DNA of 38,178 bases from an uncultured Pseudomonadales bacterium (GTDB lineage: Bacteria; Pseudomonadota; Gammaproteobacteria; Pseudomonadales; Azotimanducaceae): NCBI GenBank assembly GCA_938017975.1, contig CALIKQ010000001.1, forward strand, positions 1-38,178, in the 5' to 3' direction. The number at the start of each line of letters is the position of its first letter. Position 1 is the stretch's first letter. Below, piece by piece: positions 9,575 through 18,393 of this stretch. The position numbers and the translations under genes were made by a program. The notes under the pieces were generated by a model. The model did not search any database. It was not told where the DNA came from and was given only the letters and a program-made list of their open reading frames with translations.

Positions 9575-9925
9575 CTACTGTTTGGGCGCGTTCATATAAT
9601 CTTTGTAATAGGTGATTTCACCATTGCTTACTCGATAGAGGCCACAGCCGTCTATGCGTCCTTTTGGCGTGACCGCAACCCATTGCGCCCAAGCAGTTTT
9701 GTCGCCGCCATCAATTTCCAGAACTTCAAAATGAGTTGATTGTGCATGCATCTCATGATTCATCTTGGCCATAAATTCTCCAATGGCTTCTTTGCCTTTG
9801 AAGGTCCCAAAAAAGGGATCTTCTAAAAGAGCATTCTCAGCGAAAAGGTCCGTCAAAGCGCTATAGTTTCTGTGATCTTGAACGCGCCAAAATTCTTCTA
9901 TGGTTTCTTTTGCTGATCTTGCCAT
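9575..9925 (-). CDS. SnoaL-like / NTF2-fold protein
   Basis: A 116-residue protein of the nuclear transport factor 2-like superfamily (SnoaL-like). Typical features are the N-terminal helix ETIEEFWRVQDHRNYSALTD, then LFAENALLEDPFFGTFKGKEA, then beta-strands ending in YRVSNGEITYYKDY. Members are small isomerases, hydrolases or binding proteins; function here is unknown. I chose the ATG at 9925 because GAGG lies 7 nt upstream and the domain begins at once. An in-frame ATG at 9982 would add 19 unconserved-looking residues. It is convergent with the DUF3089 gene, 26 bp apart. Confidence 0.8.
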   Translation of the reverse strand: MARSAKETIEEFWRVQDHRNYSALTDLFAENALLEDPFFGTFKGKEAIGEFMAKMNHEMHAQSTHFEVLEIDGGDKTAWAQWVAVTPKGRIDGCGLYRVSNGEITYYKDYMNAPKQ

Positions 9926-10245
9926 GTTGCTACCTCGGCGTTTGGTTGTTGAAAGAATAGGGTTCTCAGCCATGGCATCCACTAAAATGGGTCGAAATGA
10001 AGCATGCTGAAGTCGATTTGTCTTCCGCCAGAGGCGTTAGGTCGTAACCAGCATAGTCTTATGAGGCGATGACGCTCAAGTTTTATGCGGTTAGGGCACC
10101 GCCCTGATGGTCCCTTTCGATCAGTAAAAGGTCAACCGGGGGATGGAGTCTTGAGCCTCGTCAGGTTCAGCAGCGTTTTGCTCAGTGTTTAAGCGACCGG
10201 TCAATTAGGTTAGATTGCAAAGGTTAACATCTGGAGGCAGTTTAA
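9926..10245. other. Divergent intergenic region
   Basis: About 320 bp between the SnoaL-like gene (minus) and the isomerase gene (plus). I see no ORF or RNA gene. TGGAGG at 10231-10236 is the ribosome site for the ATG at 10246. Promoters for both genes must lie here but none stands out. Confidence 0.45.
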
Positions 10246-11034
10246 ATGGAGGAGCCGCTTTGGGCGCTTGCGGCAGGTTGTGTGCCTGACGCACAGCCCT
10301 GGGATATCCCACGGATCGCGCATCACGCTGGTTTTTTGTCCTCCGGTATGTGGGTAGACCCAAAAACAACTTGGGGTTCTAGCGCCTTAATGAAGACCCG
10401 CAGCGCATTGTTGAATACCGGCATTCAACTGGTCGATGTTGAGGTTGGGTGGCTCGAGGAAGCCGCTGCTGCCGTTGAAACACATAAATTGTTGGTAGAT
10501 GTCGCCTTGGAGCTTGGTGCCCGCAATCTTCTGATCGTCTCTCGTCATCCTGATCTTGATGCATCGATCCGCCAGTTTCGTGACATCTGCGATCGTGCCG
10601 ACTCGGGGCTTCGAATTTGTTTGGAATTTGGTGAGTTCACCAGCATTAAGTCGCTGAGCGCAGCAAAGGAATTCATTCGTAAGGTTGATCATCCAAACGC
10701 AGGGATCTTGATTGATCTCATGCATCTCAATCGATCGGGTGAAGCGCTACCGGAACTTGATGATCCACGTTTTCCCTACATTCAGGCCTGCGATTTCTAT
10801 CAAGCTTCATCAGATATGACCGGCCGAGATTATATTTCCGCAGCGGTGGATGACCGGTGTTGTTTGGGTGAGGGAGAGGGGAGACTGGGCGATATCATCT
10901 GCGTTGCCCATTCGGGGAAAGACGTCAGTCTAGAAATTCGATCTAAAGTGCTTCGGACTCGGTTTTCCGATCCTTGGGACCGTGGCGTTGAAATTTTTAA
11001 AAATTGTCAGCGCTCTATAGAAGCTTTGCTTTAA
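10246..11034 (+). CDS. Sugar phosphate isomerase/epimerase-like TIM-barrel protein
   Basis: A 262-residue xylose-isomerase-like TIM barrel (AP endonuclease 2 superfamily). Expected metal ligands appear in order at strand ends: Glu in CLEFGEFTS, Asp in ILIDLMHLNRSG, Asp or His in the QACDFYQ segment and Glu in VSLEIRS. Family members isomerise or epimerise sugars and related hydroxyacids, or dehydrate cyclic polyols; the substrate cannot be told. Strong GGAGG ribosome site before the ATG. Monocistronic, convergent with an MFS transporter. Confidence 0.82.
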   Translation: MEEPLWALAAGCVPDAQPWDIPRIAHHAGFLSSGMWVDPKTTWGSSALMKTRSALLNTGIQLVDVEVGWLEEAAAAVETHKLLVDVALELGARNLLIVSRHPDLDASIRQFRDICDRADSGLRICLEFGEFTSIKSLSAAKEFIRKVDHPNAGILIDLMHLNRSGEALPELDDPRFPYIQACDFYQASSDMTGRDYISAAVDDRCCLGEGEGRLGDIICVAHSGKDVSLEIRSKVLRTRFSDPWDRGVEIFKNCQRSIEALL

Positions 11035-11134
11035 GTTTCGCTGGTCGGCTTTTTTACTACGGGCAAGCGGGGCCCGAGAGGGCATTAGCGTGATAATCGG
11101 CACGATACTCAATGGATTGAGTTGAAGCGGTGCG

Positions 11135-12337
11135 TTAATCGGGTTTTGGCAGTGAAAGCGTTATCACCAGTCCAAGGACGCCAAGCCCCGCAGCGAGTAC
11201 AAACACTAGGGTAAAAGCTCCTGTCAGGTCTGCCAAAAATCCGCCAATTGGAGGCGAAATGACCTGAGCAACTCCAAAAGCCAACGTTGCGGCAGAAAAC
11301 GAGGGCCCATAGTCCTCGGTTGTTGTGTTTTCCACAACGTAAAGCGTCATCAGAGTCGGAAGTGCACTGAATAAAAAGCCAAGGCCAACACAGGCGATCA
11401 GAGTTGCGATTGGCCAGCCTGTAATTATTACGCCGACAAACATCGGCCAGAGACCAAAAGCCAAAGCAACGGCCAATCGGGTGCTGAATCGATTAGCGAG
11501 AGCTGCAAAGGTCGGACCGCCGAATATCATGGCGAAGCCCATCAGACTAAACGCCAGCGCCGCATCTTGGGTTGCCCAACCGCTGTCATCCTCAAGCCGA
11601 GTGGTTAAGAACCCTAAAATCAGTAAATACATAAAACCAAAGGTCGAGTAGGCCAGGATCATGGGGATCCAGCCGGGCATGCGTCGAAGCGCTCCAAAGC
11701 CTCCAATTCCTGATTTGCCATTGGGTCTAGACTGCGCGTGACGAACAAAGGAGAGGGTTAAGATCAGCAGTAGGAATCCGACTGTGAACTGAATGAGATA
11801 CACGCTTGACCAAGCTGCATCACCCTGACTTGATCGCAACTCGCCACTCAAGAGGCTAACAAACATGATGCCCAAGCCGATGCCTGAGCCCATCAGCCCG
11901 ACAGCAAGATGCCGCTTATTGGGTGGTAATGCGTCTGCTGCGATAATGGGCGCGGGTATCCAAAGAAAAGCGCCCCCGATTCCTGCGATCAGAAGGCCGA
12001 AGGCGAGTGTGAGCGGTGTGGTGGCAAGCCCCGCGAGGAGCAACCCGCCCGTCGCGAAGAAAAGTCCCAGACGCATCACGTTAATGAGACGATAGTGGGC
12101 GGTTGCCCAAGCAACGCAGAGGGTTCCAAATAGATAGGCGCCCATGTTGGCGGAGCCGACCAATCCCGCCAGCGTATTGGAAATAGAGAGGTCATCCCGA
12201 ATTGCTGGGAGTAACACGCCGTAGCTAAACCGACCAAAGGCCTGGCCTACTGCGGCGGCCAACGCAACCAACACCACGGTCATCCAGCCGCGGAAAAGCC
12301 AGGAAGGTGTTTGTCGTGCTTCGGGCGGTGATTGCAT
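11135..12337 (-). CDS. MFS transporter, YbfB/YjiJ-like
   Basis: A 400-residue major facilitator superfamily protein with about 12 transmembrane segments split by a central loop near residues 195-215 (VRHAQSRPNGKSGIGG). The N-terminal AAAVGQAFGRFSYGVLLPAIRDDL is characteristic of the YbfB/YjiJ group, whose substrates are mostly unknown. It is convergent with the isomerase gene 100 bp away. The ribosome site is weak. Confidence 0.86.
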   Translation of the reverse strand: MQSPPEARQTPSWLFRGWMTVVLVALAAAVGQAFGRFSYGVLLPAIRDDLSISNTLAGLVGSANMGAYLFGTLCVAWATAHYRLINVMRLGLFFATGGLLLAGLATTPLTLAFGLLIAGIGGAFLWIPAPIIAADALPPNKRHLAVGLMGSGIGLGIMFVSLLSGELRSSQGDAAWSSVYLIQFTVGFLLLILTLSFVRHAQSRPNGKSGIGGFGALRRMPGWIPMILAYSTFGFMYLLILGFLTTRLEDDSGWATQDAALAFSLMGFAMIFGGPTFAALANRFSTRLAVALAFGLWPMFVGVIITGWPIATLIACVGLGFLFSALPTLMTLYVVENTTTEDYGPSFSAATLAFGVAQVISPPIGGFLADLTGAFTLVFVLAAGLGVLGLVITLSLPKPD

Positions 12338-12472
12338 GTGAGGCTATCTGGCAAGGACAGGCCATCCTAACGCGAATCGAACGACAGTGTGAAACCCATA
12401 TTTTTTAGAGGCAGTTGCCGGAACTGAATCAAATGACTAGTCTAGACTTCATGCTTTAGAGAGAACCTAGGG

Positions 12473-12904
12473 ATGAAAAAAACGGGCGTGATCGTTGTGA
12501 TTTTGCTCCTTATAGCAGTGAGCTATCGGGTAGTCACCGCCGGTGATACGAACGCACGTGTCTCGGAGGAAATCCGAACTAATCCCGCTGGCGAGCGGGC
12601 CCAGCGCTCGATGATTGTCATGCTTGCAGATGGTAGGCAATACCCAGTCAACTTTTTGCGAAAGGGCCAACTGGTATTTATGGGCATTGACGGACGTTGG
12701 TGGCGATCGTTTCTTGGGGATGGTCAGCCGGTATCGCTTTACCTTCAAGGTGAGGATTTAAAAGGGCATGCACGCGTTATTCTTGATGATCCCGAATACA
12801 CCCTCAGGGTATTTGCAGAACTGCGCCCGAAATGGCCAGCTTGGTTGCCTACTTGGATCAATGGCAGGTTGGTAGAGATTAAATTAGAAGCCGGGTCGTC
12901 TTAG
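12473..12904 (+). CDS. Hypothetical membrane-anchored small protein
   Basis: A 143-residue protein. It begins MKKTGVIVVILLLIAVSYRVV, an N-terminal membrane anchor or signal, followed by a mostly beta domain (IVMLADGRQYPVNFLRKGQL, FMGIDGRWWRSFL, VSLYLQGEDLKGHARVIL). The last two blocks recall the split beta-barrel of flavin- or deazaflavin-binding nitroreductase-like proteins, but the resemblance is faint and I do not assign it. Residues 119-129 are Trp/Pro-rich (RPKWPAWLPTW). Divergent from the MFS gene. Confidence 0.65.
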   Translation: MKKTGVIVVILLLIAVSYRVVTAGDTNARVSEEIRTNPAGERAQRSMIVMLADGRQYPVNFLRKGQLVFMGIDGRWWRSFLGDGQPVSLYLQGEDLKGHARVILDDPEYTLRVFAELRPKWPAWLPTWINGRLVEIKLEAGSS

Positions 12905-13129
12905 CATCGATGGCAAAATACTTCGGGTCTGTTGCCGAGAATAGTCCGCTTTCATCGCAGATCTGTTGCATCTTTTACATGACGGCTTTCAGAAGATTGC
13001 GTTTGGCAGATCGCTCTTAAAAATGTTCCGCCGTAGGGTCTCTTGCGGAAATTTGATCGCCTCGATGTTTCAAGTTTCGTGTTAGCATCTTTAAGGTCGT
13101 CAATTGTGCTCAAAAATAAGGACCGTCCG

Positions 13130-14095
13130 GTGACCAGTCAGATCGAATCTACGAGGCTCAGATCAAAAATTATAGGACTGCATCATGTGGAACTTGTGGT
13201 TTCTGACATCAAGCGATCCGAGACATTTTATCGTCCAACAGGCGTTGAAATGTCCGTGGTCAGCGCTGAAAACCTCGGAGCACATGGAAAAGATCGCTTT
13301 CTGCTAAAAGCTCCCAACGGCTGTCTTGCGCTGAGACAAAGCGAGGCTGTGACGCGGTTAAATCCCTTGCCTGTGGTGGGTCCAGGCGTGACCCACGCTT
13401 GCTTTCAAGCGCCGGTGCAAGCGTCTCTCTATCAAAAGTTAGTGGCTGAGGGTGCCCAGCCCGTCAGCACCGGGTCGCCGCCCATCGATTTGAATGGTCA
13501 AGGGGTTTGTTATGCCTATGCGCGGGATCCTGATGGAACGATGTTTGAGGTAGAAGAGCTCGAAGTGCCAAAATTTAAGGGCCCCATCTCGCTGGCGCAC
13601 ATCGCTTTGGTGAGCCCGGATATTGATCGAGCGGTGTCTTTTTATAGTCAGCTCCTGGGTGTGGGACCTTACGGTCGCGCAAACAAGGTGCTAGGCCCCC
13701 GATTTGACGAGGTAACGGGTTTGGCATCTGTTCGAATCAGAGCGGCCTGGTTCAATACGGGCAATATGGTGCTCGAGTTTTGGGAGTTTATAAATCCAGA
13801 AACCCCGAAGACAGTCGTCGAACGTAGTGCTGAGGAGGCTGGCTATCATCAGTTTACGCTTGAAACATCTGATCTTGATGGGGAGGTTCAGCGTTTATCC
13901 GCGCTGGGATTGTTATCCAATGCAGAAATTCAATTCGGTTCAGAGCTGAATAAAATAGATATGCAAGACCCTGATGGTAATCGATTTAGTTTGGTGGAGA
14001 CGCACCCTGACGCCCTGATCAGGGTTGAGCACTTTGAGCCGATGCCATGGTTGCCCGCGCCTGCCTGGCCGGGCAATGCCGCGCTTAAACCTTAA
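13130..14095 (+). CDS. Two-domain VOC (glyoxalase/extradiol dioxygenase superfamily) protein
   Basis: A 321-residue protein with two vicinal oxygen chelate modules. Module 1 starts IIGLHHVELVVSDIKRSETFY, module 2 starts ISLAHIALVSPDIDRAVSFY. Both have the usual first-strand His, and the modules close with DPDGTMFEVEELE and DPDGNRFSLVE, the C-terminal Glu ligand motif. This two-module arrangement is that of extradiol ring-cleavage dioxygenases and related enzymes; a ring-cleavage role is possible but not shown. The start is GTG at 13130, with AAGGA 7 nt upstream; the open frame goes back to 13043 without a ribosome site. Its last 11 bp overlap the convergent hydrolase gene. Confidence 0.83.
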   Translation: MTSQIESTRLRSKIIGLHHVELVVSDIKRSETFYRPTGVEMSVVSAENLGAHGKDRFLLKAPNGCLALRQSEAVTRLNPLPVVGPGVTHACFQAPVQASLYQKLVAEGAQPVSTGSPPIDLNGQGVCYAYARDPDGTMFEVEELEVPKFKGPISLAHIALVSPDIDRAVSFYSQLLGVGPYGRANKVLGPRFDEVTGLASVRIRAAWFNTGNMVLEFWEFINPETPKTVVERSAEEAGYHQFTLETSDLDGEVQRLSALGLLSNAEIQFGSELNKIDMQDPDGNRFSLVETHPDALIRVEHFEPMPWLPAPAWPGNAALKP

Positions 14096-14960
14096 AAAAT
14101 TCAAGAAGCAGCGCATTAACCTTTTCGGGAACCTCGAGCATCGGCGTGTGCCCAACTCCCGCCAGGCGACGAACCGTGAGGTCAGTCGCATAATGGGGTA
14201 GGTCGTCAATGAACCAGGGCACAAAGGTGTCGTCCGCTTCTCCCCAAATCAGCATCGCTGGTACAGAAGTCTTAGCGGTTTTTGAAGGCCAATAGTCATG
14301 ATCGGTAATCGCGTCAGGCTCGGGGATGTTGGCACGATACCAGTTGATGCCGCCGTCTATCGCACCAGGTTGAGCGAGTCCCTTATGGAAAATTTCATCG
14401 TCTTCTGAGGTGTAGTGGTGGAGCGGGCGAAATTTAGCGTAGGCCTGCTGCCATAGGTTTCGAGCGCCGTTCTTAGTCATCCACTGATGAGTTTTGCCCT
14501 CGCGCATGGACCACATATAGCGAGACCGCTGGCGCTGCTCTGAGTCGGTTGCCAAGAGGCGCACAAGTTGGTTCGCCGGAGGCGCGTTAATGCTGACGAC
14601 CCGGTGTAATCGATCGGGGTGGGATTGAGCGAAAGCCCAGGCAAGCGCGCCGCCCCAGTCGTGGCCGACTAGATAGAATCGTTTGCCGCTTGCAAGATGC
14701 TCGGCGAGAGCATTGAGCTGCGCGATGAGAGACGGCAGCTGATAGTGAACGAGCGACGTAGGTTTGTCGGATAAATTGATGCCCGGTCCGTCGATTGCAG
14801 CAACGTGGAAATGCCCTGACAGCGCGGCCATCTGGTGATGAAATGAATACCAAAATGAAGGGAAGCCGTGGTAGAAGATGATCAGCGGACCTTGACCAGC
14901 GTCTTGATAATGCAGGTTTATACCCTCATGGGTGAAGGTATTCGATCGAAAAACACTCAT
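14085..14960 (-). CDS. Alpha/beta hydrolase, epoxide hydrolase / haloacid dehalogenase-like
   Basis: A 291-residue alpha/beta hydrolase. HGFPSFWYSF gives the oxyanion-hole motif, and the nucleophile elbow is GHDWGG with Asp101. An Asp nucleophile followed by Trp marks the epoxide hydrolase / haloalkane and haloacetate dehalogenase branch rather than esterases. The acid is an Asp of WGEADDTFVP (242 or 243) and the base His270 in GVGHTPMLEVPE. The start codon overlaps the stop of the upstream SDR by 4 bp (ATGA), so the two are co-translated and probably act on the same substrate. Confidence 0.87.
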   Translation of the reverse strand: MSVFRSNTFTHEGINLHYQDAGQGPLIIFYHGFPSFWYSFHHQMAALSGHFHVAAIDGPGINLSDKPTSLVHYQLPSLIAQLNALAEHLASGKRFYLVGHDWGGALAWAFAQSHPDRLHRVVSINAPPANQLVRLLATDSEQRQRSRYMWSMREGKTHQWMTKNGARNLWQQAYAKFRPLHHYTSEDDEIFHKGLAQPGAIDGGINWYRANIPEPDAITDHDYWPSKTAKTSVPAMLIWGEADDTFVPWFIDDLPHYATDLTVRRLAGVGHTPMLEVPEKVNALLLEFFKV

Positions 14961-15766
14961 TTTTTTTGCTGCGCAATCAGCTCGTCGCGTAATCGCTCTG
15001 GATCTAGCGCTTTGGCACGATCCCGCTCAACTACTTCCGGTGGCACATACCAGTGTAATTGGTCTCCCTCGTATGCAGCCCAGACGCACTCGGCGACCTG
15101 GGCCGCTGATACTGTCCGTCCCGCATCGGTTCGATTTCGATTGAGCTCTGGGAGATTACGAATCGGGCGATGCTCTCCGCGTACAAAACGTTCTCCATTT
15201 TGCCAAAGTGGTGTGTCAATAATACCGGGAGAAACGTCGGCTGCACGCGCGCCGAATCGAGCGAGTTCGACACTCATGGCTTCGGTCAAGCCTTTAACAG
15301 CGACTTTGGTGGCGCCATAGGTTGCCATACCAGGCGTCCCGAAACTTGCGGCCGAGGATGACGTTGTAAAACACAGAGCGTTGGGCGTGCGTTTTAAGAG
15401 CTCGATTCCCGCATGGATGCCATTGAGAACGCCGATAAGGTTCACGTTTACTGTCGCAATCACCTTCTCGAAAGGGACTTCATCTAAAAAGCCAAATATA
15501 GCAATGCCTGCATTGTTAAACAGTATGTCGAGACGCTGGCTGGAGGCCTCCGCAAAATCGGCCATGACTGCATCAAAAGCGGCTTTATCTGTGACATCAA
15601 GCGCCGCAGTAAAACAGTCGTGATTGAGTTCCCCGGCAAGCTGCAATAATCCTTGGGCGTCAACATCGGTTGCGCCGACGAACCAGCCTCGCTCGTAGAA
15701 CTGAAGGGCTGTCGCTCTGCCGATGCCGCTGGCAGCACCGGTAATAAAAATTGCCTTTCTCGTCAT
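14957..15766 (-). CDS. SDR family oxidoreductase
   Basis: A 269-residue classical short-chain dehydrogenase/reductase. The nucleotide site is TGAASGIG at residues 9-16, then NNAG, and the catalytic Ser137 / Tyr150 / Lys154 (Y-x-x-x-K in YGATK). TDVDAQG after beta-2 has an acidic residue, which favours NAD(H) over NADP(H). GGAGG lies 11 nt before the ATG at 15766; a second in-frame ATG at 15775 is only 2 nt after it, and the frame stays open back to 15802. First gene of a two-gene operon with the Asp-nucleophile hydrolase, an oxidation/hydrolysis pair fit for lipophilic carbon sources. Confidence 0.88.
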   Translation of the reverse strand: MTRKAIFITGAASGIGRATALQFYERGWFVGATDVDAQGLLQLAGELNHDCFTAALDVTDKAAFDAVMADFAEASSQRLDILFNNAGIAIFGFLDEVPFEKVIATVNVNLIGVLNGIHAGIELLKRTPNALCFTTSSSAASFGTPGMATYGATKVAVKGLTEAMSVELARFGARAADVSPGIIDTPLWQNGERFVRGEHRPIRNLPELNRNRTDAGRTVSAAQVAECVWAAYEGDQLHWYVPPEVVERDRAKALDPERLRDELIAQQKK

Positions 15767-16159
15767 CGCGCCCATTACCTCCTTAAGAAGAGCATTCATC
15801 ATGCCACTGTACAGGCCCTAAGACACGCTTGGTTGGGCCAGAAAGATGGCTTCGCTTCCTCGCTAGCACTGAAAATAATCGATCGTATACAAGTTGATAC
15901 TGGGTGCCTTGGTGTTTCAGCAGCGAGTGCAATGGTTTACTGCCAATATTATCTACTGCATCACCGCTTGAGTGAATTGAAGACGGCAGAAGCGCTCTGC
16001 ATAAGTGATATGGCTGTTGGAAACTCCATTCTGTTTTAGGCCTCGCGCTCGGCTGGTCCCAAAATCAGGCGTAAAGGGCGCAGCTTCGACGATAAGCGAG
16101 CCCATCTGCCACGATGATAATCAACGATGGGCAGGGCTCGATAACTCGCGGAGTGATTG
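15767..16159. other. Intergenic region with a strong hairpin
   Basis: About 390 bp upstream of the SDR and downstream of the small lipoprotein gene. An open frame crosses it on the plus strand (15653-16039), but it is largely antisense to the SDR and unlike any family. The main structure is the inverted repeat at 16097-16140. Confidence 0.45.
16097..16140. terminator. Inverted repeat downstream of the small lipoprotein gene
   Basis: CGAGCCC at 16097-16103 pairs with GGGCTCG at 16134-16140. Alternatively, GCCCATC pairs with GATGGGC inside it. It begins 20 bp beyond the stop of the minus-strand lipoprotein gene, a typical terminator position, but no clear U-tract follows. It could also be a binding site. 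Confidence 0.35.
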
Positions 16160-16414
16160 CTAGTCGTCGCCGTCTTTGTTTTCTTCTTCTTTCTCTTCTT
16201 TTTCATCGCTCGAAGCTAAGCTGACTGCGGCTTTGACGGGCAGTGTAGCGACGCTCACGGCGGTCTTTGCGGCTGTTGCAACAGCGCTTGTTACGACAAT
16301 CGCGGTGCAGCTGCTTAGGCTGAAAACAATCAGCGTTGCTAGGATCAGTCGCGGAAAAAATGTGGGAGACAGATATTTGCGATGTCTGGTGATCTTATTC
16401 ATAAAAGTGTCCAT
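16160..16414 (-). CDS. Small lipoprotein with acidic tail
   Basis: An 84-residue protein. A basic N-region is followed by a hydrophobic core and the lipobox LSSC (Cys36 from the first ATG; a second ATG at codon 5 gives a shorter signal). The mature part is short and Ala/Val-rich (VATAAKTAVSVATLPVKAAV) and ends in a strongly acidic tail, DEKEEKEEENKDGDD. The coherent lipoprotein layout is the reason to accept it. Function unknown; the ribosome site is poor. Confidence 0.6.
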   Translation of the reverse strand: MDTFMNKITRHRKYLSPTFFPRLILATLIVFSLSSCTAIVVTSAVATAAKTAVSVATLPVKAAVSLASSDEKEEKEEENKDGDD

Positions 16415-16766
16415 GTGAGTCAGTCCGAATCAATTTTTCGGTGCATTGTTGATGCTATCTCAACCCCGGGCCTGAGTCTTGATTAATTCCCGATGTGTTG
16501 AGCTCAGGTCATTTTATCATCTCCTTGCCAGCCACCCATGCGCGTCGGAGTGACCGGGCGCATTAAGCCTTCTCACTCCACTCAGACGTTTTAAGTGTTA
16601 GGGTATAAGCAGTTCGCCGCTAGCTGCGAAAAATCAAAGGCTTCGCATCAGTGTTGCCAGGATAACCATAGGTCGCTGGTCGTTGATCAGTGGAAGGAAC
16701 CAGATCGATGCAGGAACAGCCTGTTACTAACCAGCCTGAAGGCCCTGACGCAAAATCCATGCCTTC
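16415..16766. other. Intergenic region
   Basis: About 350 bp divergent between the lipoprotein and UspB-like genes. An open frame at 16595-16915 overlaps the UspB-like gene in another frame and is Cys-rich without family features; I reject it. No RNA gene or clear repeat seen. Confidence 0.45.
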
Positions 16767-17096
16767 ATGGGGGGCGAGGTCGTGCTGACCTGGGCTGTTG
16801 GGGTTGGCCTGATATGGTGCTGGCTGCTTTATCGTGCTGTTTCTGCAGAGTACCGTTATTACAGAGCGGTTCAGACATTGCTGCCAGATGTTTGGCAGTC
16901 TTTGGGCGCCCCTAGGGGCGCTAAAGTGCCCTGGGTTTTTCTATCGCCTAAAAAAAAGAGGCACCTGGAAACAATCGAAAACAAGGTTGTGCTCGGCCTT
17001 GCCCAGCGGCATCATCGCACCGGGAGGCAGTTCTTGATGTTTGTCGTCGTAACGCTTCTCGTCGCGGTTGTCGGACTCAAGGTTGCCGCGTCGTAA
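16767..17096 (+). CDS. Small two-helix membrane protein, UspB-like
   Basis: A 109-residue protein with a transmembrane helix at each end (about residues 5-25 and 86-107) and a basic central part. The size (E. coli UspB is 111), the pattern YRAVQTLLPDVWQSLGAP after helix 1 and the R-x-x-R-Q-F-L entry to helix 2 all resemble universal stress protein B, an inner-membrane protein needed for ethanol resistance in stationary phase in E. coli. The similarity is by architecture, so the name is tentative. An in-frame stop lies a few codons upstream of the ATG, fixing the N-terminus within narrow limits. Confidence 0.6.
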   Translation: MGGEVVLTWAVGVGLIWCWLLYRAVSAEYRYYRAVQTLLPDVWQSLGAPRGAKVPWVFLSPKKKRHLETIENKVVLGLAQRHHRTGRQFLMFVVVTLLVAVVGLKVAAS

Positions 17097-17181
17097 CGGG
17101 CGGTTTGGGCGTCTAGGGTGAAATGATGCCCGGGTGTGCTTGTAAGCTGGGGCCATAAAATAAATTTGTTGGAGAAAAAGC

Positions 17182-18324
17182 GTGACAGAGATTGTACAGG
17201 GATACTGCGATGAACGATTTCTTGGGGTGAAGTCGGTCATGGCATCGATGCTTGCCAGTGGAGAAGATCTTGGGTCTTCTTTTTGCGCGACATGGAAGGG
17301 TGAGACTGTGGTCGATCTATGGGGCGGCCATCTCGATGTTGCCCAGACGCAGCCTTGGCAGAGCGATTCAATTGTCAATGTGTACTCAACCACAAAAACC
17401 ATGTCTTTTTTATGTGCCTTGATCCTAGCGGATCAAAAGCTTTTAGATTTCGACCAGCGGGTCAGCCACTATTGGCCTGAGTTCGGTGCTTCGGGAAAAC
17501 AAGATGTTCGGGTCTGGCACCTCATGAATCATGCTGCAGGTCTTTCGGGAATGGATGCGGTGGTCAGTGAGGAGGATCTCTATGATTGGGATAAAATGAC
17601 AACATTGCTCTCAGAGCAAACGCCCTGGTGGGAACCAGGGTCGGCCTCGGGTTATCACGCGTTGACCCAAGGTTATTTGATTGGTGAAGTGGTTCGCAGA
17701 ATCACTGGACAAACTTTGGGGCAGTTCTTTGCTGAAACAGTCGCTGATCCTTTAAACGCTGACTTTTTTATTGGTGTGCCTGACTCAGAATTTTCCCGTA
17801 TTGGTGATTTGGTGCCGCCACCCAATGCGGGTGAGCTCACTGGTGCAGGGGATCAAGATTCGATTGCGGTTAGAACTTTTAAGAGTCCGAGTGTTTCAGC
17901 CCTTGCCAGTCGAACCAGTGCTTGGCGCCGAGCAGAAATTCCTGCTGCAAATGGTCATGGCAACGCGCGCGCCGTAGCAAAAATTCACACAGTCCTTGCG
18001 AACGAGGGTCTGGTGGATGGAAAAAGGGTTTTGTCTGCTGAGACGTGTCGTTCGGTGATGCAAGCCCGCATAGAGGGCAAAGACTTGGTGTTTGGTAATC
18101 CGATGGCCTTTGGGTTGGGTTTTGGATTACCGCCAAGCGCAGAGAGTCGCCGTAATTTATGTTTTTGGGGTGGCTGGGGTGGGTCTCGTGCGATCATTGA
18201 TCAAGACAGTCAGCTCAGTTTCTCTTATGTTATGAATAAAATGGCAGACGGATTGCTCGGCGATGAACGCGGCGTTAGGCTCGCCGGTGCTCTGTTTGGA
18301 AGCTTGTCAAACTTGGATGGTTAG
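17182..18324 (+). CDS. Serine hydrolase, class C beta-lactamase / EstB-type esterase family
   Basis: A 380-residue beta-lactamase-fold hydrolase. S-x-x-K is Ser69-Thr-Thr-Lys72 in NVYSTTKT, the Tyr motif is Tyr158-His-Ala in GYHALTQGY, and the C-terminal Gly-Trp-Gly-Gly segment (FWGGWGGSRA) stands where the third motif is found in family VIII esterases. The start is GTG with GGAG 7 nt upstream. No signal peptide. Paralogue of the gene at 1017-2285. Most likely a carboxylesterase. Confidence 0.89.
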   Translation: MTEIVQGYCDERFLGVKSVMASMLASGEDLGSSFCATWKGETVVDLWGGHLDVAQTQPWQSDSIVNVYSTTKTMSFLCALILADQKLLDFDQRVSHYWPEFGASGKQDVRVWHLMNHAAGLSGMDAVVSEEDLYDWDKMTTLLSEQTPWWEPGSASGYHALTQGYLIGEVVRRITGQTLGQFFAETVADPLNADFFIGVPDSEFSRIGDLVPPPNAGELTGAGDQDSIAVRTFKSPSVSALASRTSAWRRAEIPAANGHGNARAVAKIHTVLANEGLVDGKRVLSAETCRSVMQARIEGKDLVFGNPMAFGLGFGLPPSAESRRNLCFWGGWGGSRAIIDQDSQLSFSYVMNKMADGLLGDERGVRLAGALFGSLSNLDG

Positions 18325-18393
18325 AAAGAGAGCGCTGCGGTGGTGCTCTGGCTGCTTGTTCAAAAAAGGCGATGACCCATTGGGTTGGAATCA

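Noticed and set aside
15653-16039. Plus-strand ORF of 128 codons
   Set aside because: Its first part is antisense to the SDR start region, and it shows no recognisable family.
16595-16915. Plus-strand ORF of 106 codons
   Set aside because: It overlaps the UspB-like gene in another frame, is Cys-rich and irregular, and lacks a membrane or domain pattern.
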